Part shown: piece after piece, positions 1 through 6,618 of the stretch
Layout: the number at the start of each line of letters is the position of its first letter
How positions within the stretch are numbered: the stretch's first letter is position 1
Virus record (IMG/VR): IMGVR_UViG_3300020056_000198
Coordinates: 1 to 21,300 of that record
Direction: 5' to 3' (one strand)
DNA length: 21,300 nucleotides
DNA from: a virus
The notes under the pieces: model-generated
What the model was told of the DNA's origin: nothing
What the model saw: the letters and a program-made list of their open reading frames with translations, nothing else
The model's database searches: none
Position numbers and translations under genes: made by a program

Positions 1-1179
1 AACTGTTTCTGTATTTTGAATTTGGTCAATTGTAAATGAACGTTCGCCTGAGTTCTCTACTCGGAAACCTTTAACATAAGCAACGCCTTGACCTAATAAC
101 GCAGTTACTTCAGTATTTGCTGAACCAGCTGGTATTCTGTCATCGCTTGAAACTGGGAAACTTTCTAATACATAGTTACCTGACTCTTCGTATGTTCTTC
201 GAGCCATTTCTTCACCGAGGATATTATATTGAGAAACATCTCTTAATCCAACTGCGCTACCATTTTGATAACGAATAATTGTAAAGAAATCAGCATCTGC
301 ACCAGCTTCAGCAGGAGTCTTAACAACTAAATTTGGTGTTAGTTTTAATCTGTCAGCACCAGGTGCATTTTCGTTTTTAGAACCAAACGCGTTATCAAAT
401 AATGAGTCGTCTTGTAATGCACTAATTGTTTGTTCTGTTGTTTCAAATCCTACATTTTTATCTGAAGGAACATCAGAATAGTTTTCTACAATTAATGTTT
501 GTTCGTTAGCAAATATAAAATGACCTTTTTGGAAAATAACACCAGGTGACATTTGAATACCAAATGCTTTACCTACTCTATCACTAGCAGTTGAGAATGT
601 TACATTAACTGGTATGGTTTGTGGTGTTGGGTTACTTCCACTAGGAGATGTAGTTCCACGCTTATATTTGTATAAATCAATAGAGAAAGATTCACCTGCT
701 TCAAACTGTGTGTAATTAGTATTTAAAACTTCTGTAGTATTTAAGTACTTAATCCAAAATGTAGTTTGTGGGTTTTGCTGAGACGCGTTTGAACCTTTAC
801 GAGCTTTAAGAATCTGAGCTTGAATTCCAGAAACAGCACCAGTTATAATATAGACTTTATCAATCTCAATTTCTTCACTACCAACTACTTCAGTTGAAGG
901 ACCACTTACATATTCAAGCGGGTCAAATTCTGCGGTATCTACTAATTTAACATAACGCAAATCATCAATATTATTAAAGGTACATCCTTTTACGATACTA
1001 CCTTCTTTATAGATATTATCACCAAACTGTTCAACTTGGTTTTGCAGAATACTTTGCAGTTGTGTTAACTCACGAGCTTGAACCGCAAATCCCGGCTTGA
1101 ACAAGACGCGATTGAATTGTTTATCTTGGTCGTAATCGTCAAAATATGGCGATTGATTGAGATTTGTGTTAATAGGCAT
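1..1179 (-). CDS. DUF4815-type virion structural protein, C-terminus cut off by the window edge
   Basis: The frame is open from an ATG at 1177-1179 down to base 1, so at least 393 codons are present and the C-terminus is missing. The N-terminus reads MPINTNLNQSPYFDDYDQDK, followed by a segment with NRVLFKPGFAVQARELTQLQ and an EQFGDNIYKEGS stretch. I recognise this as the start of the DUF4815 family of T4-like marine phage structural proteins. It lies 13 bp after gp8, where T4 has its gp9/gp10 wedge-periphery genes, so a role at the baseplate rim or as a fibre attachment protein is likely but inferred. The rest is beta-rich with no catalytic motif. A TATAAATA motif lies about 150 nt upstream, inside gp8. 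The family call is good; the precise role is unknown. Confidence 0.8.
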   Translation of the reverse strand, partial: MPINTNLNQSPYFDDYDQDKQFNRVLFKPGFAVQARELTQLQSILQNQVEQFGDNIYKEGSIVKGCTFNNIDDLRYVKLVDTAEFDPLEYVSGPSTEVVGSEEIEIDKVYIITGAVSGIQAQILKARKGSNASQQNPQTTFWIKYLNTTEVLNTNYTQFEAGESFSIDLYKYKRGTTSPSGSNPTPQTIPVNVTFSTASDRVGKAFGIQMSPGVIFQKGHFIFANEQTLIVENYSDVPSDKNVGFETTEQTISALQDDSLFDNAFGSKNENAPGADRLKLTPNLVVKTPAEAGADADFFTIIRYQNGSAVGLRDVSQYNILGEEMARRTYEESGNYVLESFPVSSDDRIPAGSANTEVTALLGQGVAYVKGFRVENSGERSFTIDQIQNTETV

Positions 1180-1192
1180 TTATATTATTTCC

Positions 1193-2848
1193 TTAAAATT
1201 CCAGTACAAACTTAAATTCCTCACGAGATAGGTCTGTTCTAGCAAGTGGGAAGAAGTTCTCCATAAAGTAAACTTCACCAGTTTTCTGCATATAATCTGA
1301 TAGTGTAACATTTGAGGCTACCGGACTATTTATATTGATTGTCTGGCCAGATTCGTTTCTAAATGGTAAGTTTAAATCTAATGGGACATCGTTTGTATTA
1401 TTTGTATGTAATTGACCTGTATTAGCATTATTTGGATAAGGTCCTAAATATTCAGCAATGTAAACTGTATTTGCTGATGTGTCAACTTCATGCACCTTAG
1501 CACTAAATACTGTATCATTATTACTGTCTACTTGAATAATTGTACTATTTGCAGATACTTTATTATAGTCGTCCGTTACTATTGCAATTCTATTATCGAA
1601 TACATTAGCTGTAAACCCTGTGTCAAATTCAGGTGCACGTACGATACCAACTCCACCATACGTATTTACATCACCAATTTGTGTATTATCTTCTGCTGTA
1701 ATATATCCATAAAAACTGAAATGCTTACATCTTAATTCATCAATTAAATTAAATCCATGACCGCCAGGTGGAGATAAACGAGGTCGTATTAATGCACGAA
1801 CATCTGTTGTTGTTTCATCTTCTGGTAAAAATGAATTAGCACCTGGGTCTACAATTTCTGCAACTGCATTCGTATATCCGCTTCCTTCGTCTAAAACTGT
1901 AATTGTTGTTATTCTATTATTTACTATATTTGGTATTGCTACGGCTCCAGTACCGTCACCTTTAATATTTAATCTTGGAATAATTTTAAAATTAGCATTA
2001 CTTTGTACACCAGATAAATCAGGTGTAGCTACTCCAGTTAGTAATTCTGCGCCAACTCTAATTTCTGCATTACCTGTGGCCTGATTAAAAGAATAATATG
2101 TAATTTGGAATAATCTAGAAATTCCATTAGATGGATTAGTTGAGTATAAGAATTGGCCTGTAAAGTAATTAGTTACAGGGCTCCAATTATCTGAAAAAGG
2201 AGTTACGATTAATACGCCAGAAGGAAACGGTGATTGAATTAATCCACCAGTGTATTCATCATATCCAAAATTATCAAGCGGATTATCGACTACTATATCT
2301 GAAATTGTGCTTGCAGTATTAGCTGATGGGTTATTAGGAGATGGTGTAGGTGTAATTGGCACATAACCAATTGCGTTATAAGAATCAAATTCTAATGAAG
2401 AAATAACATACATATATTTCCAAACATATCCATCAGCAGTTAGATAAATTTGACTAGTATTCGTTGGGTCATAACTAGGTGGTGTAGCAGCAGCTCCGCC
2501 ATTATTATTATTTAAACATTTAAATACTCGATAATCACCAGTATCATTATCGTTTGGACCTACAACTGCATAGAATCTTTGGTCTGTTAAATCAACTGCA
2601 TCATCATATTCAACATATACTTGACCAACCTGCCAAGGATAGTATTTAACCATAAAATGAATATCACTTTGAAGTATTTTTTTACCAAAAAGCGTTCGTT
2701 CTAAAAATCCAACTTTGGAAGTTTGAGCATCTTCGGGTGAAAATGTGTCAATACCAGAAACGAAAACATAGTAATCGTTATTAGCAAGGTCATCAATAAA
2801 TAACCTTGTTACATCTGTTTTAAAACTATTGCTTAATATTTCTGCCAT
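1193..2848 (-). CDS. 8: gp8-like baseplate wedge subunit
   Basis: T4 gp8 joins gp7, gp10, gp6 and gp53 to build the baseplate wedge. Three blocks match T4 gp8 as I remember it: a YRVFKCL segment (about residues 106-112, T4 WLVYRCL), DGYVWKYMYVI (139-149, T4 DGYVWEYLFEI), and the C-terminus, where KTGEVYFMENFFPLARTD and a final FKFVLEF mirror T4 HSGEMIYMENRPPI and NILFTF. At 551 aa it is much longer than T4 gp8 (334 aa). The extra length is in the middle and is beta-rich and Asn/Thr-rich. The ATG at 2846-2848 follows a 42-bp gap with an AATAAATA late-promoter motif. The Shine-Dalgarno sequence is weak (AGAG). In T4, gene 8 directly follows gene 7; here two extra genes separate them. Confidence 0.85.
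   Translation of the reverse strand: MAEILSNSFKTDVTRLFIDDLANNDYYVFVSGIDTFSPEDAQTSKVGFLERTLFGKKILQSDIHFMVKYYPWQVGQVYVEYDDAVDLTDQRFYAVVGPNDNDTGDYRVFKCLNNNNGGAAATPPSYDPTNTSQIYLTADGYVWKYMYVISSLEFDSYNAIGYVPITPTPSPNNPSANTASTISDIVVDNPLDNFGYDEYTGGLIQSPFPSGVLIVTPFSDNWSPVTNYFTGQFLYSTNPSNGISRLFQITYYSFNQATGNAEIRVGAELLTGVATPDLSGVQSNANFKIIPRLNIKGDGTGAVAIPNIVNNRITTITVLDEGSGYTNAVAEIVDPGANSFLPEDETTTDVRALIRPRLSPPGGHGFNLIDELRCKHFSFYGYITAEDNTQIGDVNTYGGVGIVRAPEFDTGFTANVFDNRIAIVTDDYNKVSANSTIIQVDSNNDTVFSAKVHEVDTSANTVYIAEYLGPYPNNANTGQLHTNNTNDVPLDLNLPFRNESGQTININSPVASNVTLSDYMQKTGEVYFMENFFPLARTDLSREEFKFVLEF
1327..1334 (-). promoter_or_regulatory. Possible internal late promoter for the DUF4815 gene
   Basis: Exact TATAAATA on the minus strand, inside the 3' part of gp8 and about 148 nt before the next start codon. 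In DNA this AT-rich a few chance matches are expected, so this is weaker than the motifs that lie in gaps. Confidence 0.25.
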
Positions 2849-2875
2849 TTTGAATTAGACTCTAACCGTTTTTAT

Positions 2876-2883
2876 TATTTATT
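2876..2883 (-). promoter_or_regulatory. Candidate T4-type late promoter of gp8
   Basis: On the minus strand this reads AATAAATA, one base from the T4 late consensus TATAAATA. It lies in one of the few real gaps (2849-2890). With T4 late spacing (element at about -13 to -6) transcription would start near 2870 and give a 22-nt leader before gp8, almost the same as at 6611-6618. The motif is short and common in AT-rich DNA, so its position is the main support. Confidence 0.45.
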
Positions 2884-2890
2884 CCCAGCC

Positions 2891-5140
2891 TCAAGATGTG
2901 AAAGAAACTTTTTGTCTCGGCCACGCTCTACCTGAAGTCGGTCTTCGTTTAAATGTTGTTTGTGGACTACCACCTGCGATATATTTACCTGTTCCCATAC
3001 GTACTCCCCATGGAATATGTACTCTTAAAGGTGGTGTTCCATATAATTCTGTTAAATCAGCTCCACCATTTTGATAATCATTATCAGAAATACGATTAAT
3101 ATTACTTGATGAATATAATTTAGATGATGCTATATTAGTAGGAGGATAAACTGCTAGAGGAGTTTGTTTACTTCCTGCTACATTAGAAAAATTAATTCCT
3201 TCACCTTCTTCACCAATTAAATTTTCTTTTGCTGATTTTATCATTAATGCTTTTAATTCTGCAATGCTTGGATAAACTCCGCGTTGTACAAAATACCAAT
3301 CTAAAAATACAGTCGCACAACCTGCTGCAACTGGTGCTGCACAACTTGTACCACTAAAATAACCCCACTTTCCATCACTATATGTAGATGTTGGATAGCT
3401 TGTCCATGTATATGCACCATAAGATGCAAAATCAATCATAGGACCTCTACTACTGTAATCGTCCATTAATCTATTAACGTCGTCTTGTTGACACGCAGCA
3501 ATTGTAAACTGATTGTCTCCACCGTCAATTTCTGACCTTAAAATATAATAGCTTGATTGTGAGCCTTGTGTTGAACTAGTAAATTGATTTCGGCCATCAC
3601 CATCTAAAGTATTTGTTACGTAAGTAGCACCGCTGTCAACTCTTATTGTATTATTCCATCGTGAGTCATCTGGATTTACAGCAACGTGCGCGTTATTACC
3701 TGCACTTTTAAAATGATAAATTCCATTATAGTTATTAAATTGAGACATAACTGTATCAAATGCAGAATATCTTGTTTGGTCAGGAACAGAAATCATCCAT
3801 TTATCAGTACTATCTGCAGGGTCTTCAATAACTCTTGGAATAATTAAGTTATCTACAAATGCTCTATAATCTCCTTGCCAAGAGCTTGTGTCTTTTATAC
3901 ACGAAATATTACCAGTCATAGCTGGATGGAAATCACAAACATAATCATAATTAGTTGTAGCGTCTGGCATTGTAAATGTGACTGTACTTGTTCCTTGACC
4001 ACTTACTCCTGGAACATTACTACCTCCAGTAGTTCTGACATACAATGGATGTCCACCAGAAGCTTGGTTGTCAATAATCACAGTATCTCCTGGATTACAT
4101 ACAATTCCTCTATTATTAATAGCAGAGTTTGCAGATGTTCCTTCGTAAACTCTATCTTCACCAGTAACTTCGTATGCGCTTGCACCTGAAGCTGTCATTG
4201 TGATATTCCAAGTTGCTGCTTGAACATCACCACGATTTATTGTTGTTGAATTACCATCTTCGTCATAAGCTACAATTTGATTGATGCTATCCATTGGATA
4301 GAATTTTTCGTGTTCAACTCCAGAATATCCCCATGCTCCAGTTACAACTGTTGCATTACGAACGCCAGTTGCTGGATTTACAGGTTTACTATTATGCCAT
4401 TGCAATGCTGTATAATAAGCAGTAGTAACACCATCACTAAGATACATAACTCTTAATGTAGATTTTTTACCCCAACCACAATGTTTACCACCTGCTGCGC
4501 TTAATACTCCAATTGCATGAGAACTAAACCAATTAGTATTATTATTCGTAACTTGATTATTACGAGCTGAAGTCATCGAACCAGAAGTTTCGCTCCAATC
4601 CATAGGAATAAATTTAGAATCAGTAGAATCCCATTCTTCAAAATCTACATGGTCTTCGTGACCAGCATTACCTGAAGCCGGGCTACCTGCTTCAATAGCA
4701 ACAATATCTACATATTCTCCTAAAAAATTACTTTTAACTGTGTCATCAAATTGATATTCAGAACCCTGAAAAAAGCCAAAAGGTTGTGTGCCATCAGCCG
4801 GGTCAAATTCACTTGTAAAAAACATATTTAAGCCAGTATGGTCAGCGCCATTACCGCTGCTTGGAATATATCTTGTTCTATATGATACTGTATTACTTTC
4901 GTATCTTGGTGTGGATGTTGGATATGATACTAAATCTACAACATCTCTTTCTGGGCCACATTCAATTACTTTATCGCTTTCAAGTAATTGAGCGCATTCT
5001 TCATCTGTGAGTTTCATGGCAATAATACCATCCCACATATCAAAGTTACAATGAACTTCCATACCAGCTGCTTCATTAGCTAAGAATGAAGCTTCATCTG
5101 TTCCTGGTTGTAGGATTAAATTGTGAATGCGTTTAGACAT
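2891..5140 (-). CDS. Subtilisin-like (S8) virion protein with an inserted cupredoxin domain
   Basis: A 749-aa protein. Residues about 5-65 resemble an I9-type propeptide, with KLTDEECAQLLESDKVIECG. Residues about 140-305 and 420-640 form a split S8-type fold: strand VDIVAIEAG (141-152, where subtilisin has VAVIDSG), SSHAIGVLSAAG (206-217, like HGTHVAG), SAGNN (479-483, oxyanion Asn482) and GTSCAAPVAAG with Ser599. The usual Asp position holds Glu150. In the better register of the His motif the catalytic His position is Phe205, with His208 at the second His, so activity is doubtful. Residues about 306-416 look like a cupredoxin: GDTVIIDN, His364, then VCDFHPAM giving Cys402, His405 and Met408, spaced as in amicyanin (C-x2-H-x2-M). 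The gene starts 4 bp after the fibre gene, probably as one transcript. A virion surface role is likely; T4 has no counterpart that I know of. Confidence 0.75.
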   Translation of the reverse strand: MSKRIHNLILQPGTDEASFLANEAAGMEVHCNFDMWDGIIAMKLTDEECAQLLESDKVIECGPERDVVDLVSYPTSTPRYESNTVSYRTRYIPSSGNGADHTGLNMFFTSEFDPADGTQPFGFFQGSEYQFDDTVKSNFLGEYVDIVAIEAGSPASGNAGHEDHVDFEEWDSTDSKFIPMDWSETSGSMTSARNNQVTNNNTNWFSSHAIGVLSAAGGKHCGWGKKSTLRVMYLSDGVTTAYYTALQWHNSKPVNPATGVRNATVVTGAWGYSGVEHEKFYPMDSINQIVAYDEDGNSTTINRGDVQAATWNITMTASGASAYEVTGEDRVYEGTSANSAINNRGIVCNPGDTVIIDNQASGGHPLYVRTTGGSNVPGVSGQGTSTVTFTMPDATTNYDYVCDFHPAMTGNISCIKDTSSWQGDYRAFVDNLIIPRVIEDPADSTDKWMISVPDQTRYSAFDTVMSQFNNYNGIYHFKSAGNNAHVAVNPDDSRWNNTIRVDSGATYVTNTLDGDGRNQFTSSTQGSQSSYYILRSEIDGGDNQFTIAACQQDDVNRLMDDYSSRGPMIDFASYGAYTWTSYPTSTYSDGKWGYFSGTSCAAPVAAGCATVFLDWYFVQRGVYPSIAELKALMIKSAKENLIGEEGEGINFSNVAGSKQTPLAVYPPTNIASSKLYSSSNINRISDNDYQNGGADLTELYGTPPLRVHIPWGVRMGTGKYIAGGSPQTTFKRRPTSGRAWPRQKVSFTS
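3893..4225 (-). other. Cupredoxin-like domain inside the S8-like protein
   Basis: This codes for residues 306-416 of the S8-like protein. Beta-rich sequence carries the order expected of a type 1 copper site: a strand with GDTVIIDN, a GGHPLYV turn (His364), a TVTFTMPD strand, then DYVCDFHPAMTGNI (Cys402, His405, Met408). It falls between the His and Asn blocks of the protease fold, so it is an insertion and not a terminal fusion. Copper binding is inferred from the ligand set. The domain may be only structural. Confidence 0.7.
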
Positions 5141-5144
5141 TTAA

Positions 5145-6584
5145 TTAGCTCTCTAATTTTAATGCGTCGATAGTGACTGTAACTGTACCTGCACTTCCTG
5201 AATTATTTTGAATTGCTACTGGAACTTCAGTTTCTGAATTATCTAACCAACCCATAATTGATGGGGTTATTTTAAATGTTGTTGTGCCTGAAGCTGTTGC
5301 AATAAATTCTGCAATAACACCAGAACCATCTGAAGGGTCTGTTCCTTGGCTTCTACCTGCATCTGCTGTTCTTGCTGCTGTGTCAGAATATACTCTAACC
5401 CAACACTCTTTGTCTACTGTAACTTTTTGTAAAGCGAATGACTTACCTAATGTAGCATATTCAACAGAACCTGAAGCGCCATCTGCGATTGAAGCAGTTG
5501 TTTCTGCTTCTGATACACGAGATGCTCCACCTCCGCCGCCGCCACCTGCTGCAGCCCATTGGAAATCAGAACCACTCCATTGTAAAAACTCATTAGAACC
5601 TGCACTTGAAACATTTAAATGAGAATCAACATTAGAATCTGCATATTGTGTAATTGTAGATGATAAAACACCACTTGATGCAGATAATCCAGTTCCTGCA
5701 ATTGCTGTAACTAAATCAGCGATTGTGTCTTTCTTAGAATTATTGGAATCATCAGCATCAATAAATCCAATACTATCTGCTGCTACATCAAGTGTTCCAC
5801 CTGTTAAACTGTTGAGGTCAGTACCACCGCCTCCGCCACCGCCTGAAGCATTAATTGTAATACTATCTGCATTGGCATCAGTTGTAATTGTAACATTGGA
5901 ACCAGCTACTAGAGTAAGTGTATCTGTTGCAGTATCAGCTACAACATTAGTTTGACCTGCAACTGCAATGGTTCCAAATGTATTAGCAGAAGAACCACCA
6001 CTTGGTAATGCAGTCCACTGATAATCAGAACCACTCCATTGTAATACTTCGTTACTACCTGCGCCTGAAACATTTAAATGAGTATCAACAGCAGCATCAT
6101 TATATGAGCCACCGCCGCCACCGCTTGCTTGTTCAACCCAAGTATATGTACCATCAGCATTTGTCTTTAATACATAATCAGATGTTTCTGAATTAGTAAC
6201 ATTATTAGCATAAACATAAGGAGCAAGTGGGTCTGTATAATTTAGTATTGTACCACCAGAAGTATCTGCTAAAAGCTTTCTCCATGAACCATGTGCGTAG
6301 TATAGAGAACCAGTATCATGAGCGTGGCCAATTGCTCCATGGTATGTGCTTGGACTATTAGCGGTTAGGTTTGCAAATGTATCATAATAAAATGATACTT
6401 TGTGAGGTTTTCCGTATAAATCTAAATTCCCATTGGAATCAAATATACTAGTAAGTGTTGTTGAAGTTCCAAAATTAAAATATATTTCGTTAAAATTGTC
6501 GTTGACTTTATCGAACGCATTACGTAACGGGTCACCTGACCCATCATTCGCAGATGCACCGATGTTAATTACTTGCTTGGCCAC
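5145..6584 (-). CDS. Gly-rich, repeat-bearing fibre-like structural protein
   Basis: A 479-aa protein. Its N-terminus (MAKQVINIGASANDGSGDPL, then RNAFDKVNDNFNEIY) is a type I know from marine T4-like phage virion proteins and probably docks it to the particle. Two copies of a module (HLNVSGAGSNEVLQWSGSDY at 169-188; HLNVSSAGSNEFLQWSGSDF at 322-341) sit 153 residues apart, separated by poly-Gly linkers at about 154-159, 248-254 and 347-353. Residues about 356-479 look like a beta-sandwich tip that could bind a receptor. The start is GTG (6582-6584), supported by AGGAG 8 nt upstream and by the docking motif beginning at once; the next in-frame ATG lies far inside. It lies between gp7 and gp8, where T4 has no gene, and is followed after 4 bp by the S8-like protein. 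Receptor binding is inferred from architecture. Confidence 0.7.
   Translation of the reverse strand: MAKQVINIGASANDGSGDPLRNAFDKVNDNFNEIYFNFGTSTTLTSIFDSNGNLDLYGKPHKVSFYYDTFANLTANSPSTYHGAIGHAHDTGSLYYAHGSWRKLLADTSGGTILNYTDPLAPYVYANNVTNSETSDYVLKTNADGTYTWVEQASGGGGGSYNDAAVDTHLNVSGAGSNEVLQWSGSDYQWTALPSGGSSANTFGTIAVAGQTNVVADTATDTLTLVAGSNVTITTDANADSITINASGGGGGGGTDLNSLTGGTLDVAADSIGFIDADDSNNSKKDTIADLVTAIAGTGLSASSGVLSSTITQYADSNVDSHLNVSSAGSNEFLQWSGSDFQWAAAGGGGGGGASRVSEAETTASIADGASGSVEYATLGKSFALQKVTVDKECWVRVYSDTAARTADAGRSQGTDPSDGSGVIAEFIATASGTTTFKITPSIMGWLDNSETEVPVAIQNNSGSAGTVTVTIDALKLES
5552..5640 (-). repeat. Direct repeat copy 2 within the fibre-like gene
   Basis: This stretch and 6011-6099 align without gaps at an offset of 459 bp (153 codons, in frame). 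Both hold runs such as ATCAGAACCACTCCATTGTAA and GAAACATTTAAATGAG when read on the plus strand. They encode the HLNVS...LQWSGSD module. Confidence 0.8.
6011..6099 (-). repeat. Direct repeat copy 1 within the fibre-like gene
   Basis: Partner of the copy at 5552-5640. Differences are scattered and mostly conservative at protein level (Tyr/Phe, Val/Phe, Gly/Ser). This suggests an old duplication kept by function, or one maintained by recombination. Confidence 0.8.
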
Positions 6585-6610
6585 AGCAGTTTCTCCTTTA
6601 AATTATTAAA

Positions 6611-6618
6611 TATTTATT
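6611..6618 (-). promoter_or_regulatory. Candidate T4-type late promoter of the fibre/protease pair
   Basis: Minus-strand AATAAATA at the junction after gp7, overlapping its stop codon by two bases. T4 late geometry predicts a start near 6605 and a 21-nt leader that contains AGGAG (6593-6597) before the GTG start of the fibre gene. The same motif and leader length occur before gp8, so the two-gene cassette seems to have its own promoter. Confidence 0.5.

Noticed and set aside
5284-5955. Plus-strand open frames of 112 and 76 codons with poly-Pro tracts
   Set aside because: The Pro runs are the antisense of the poly-Gly codons of the fibre-like gene.
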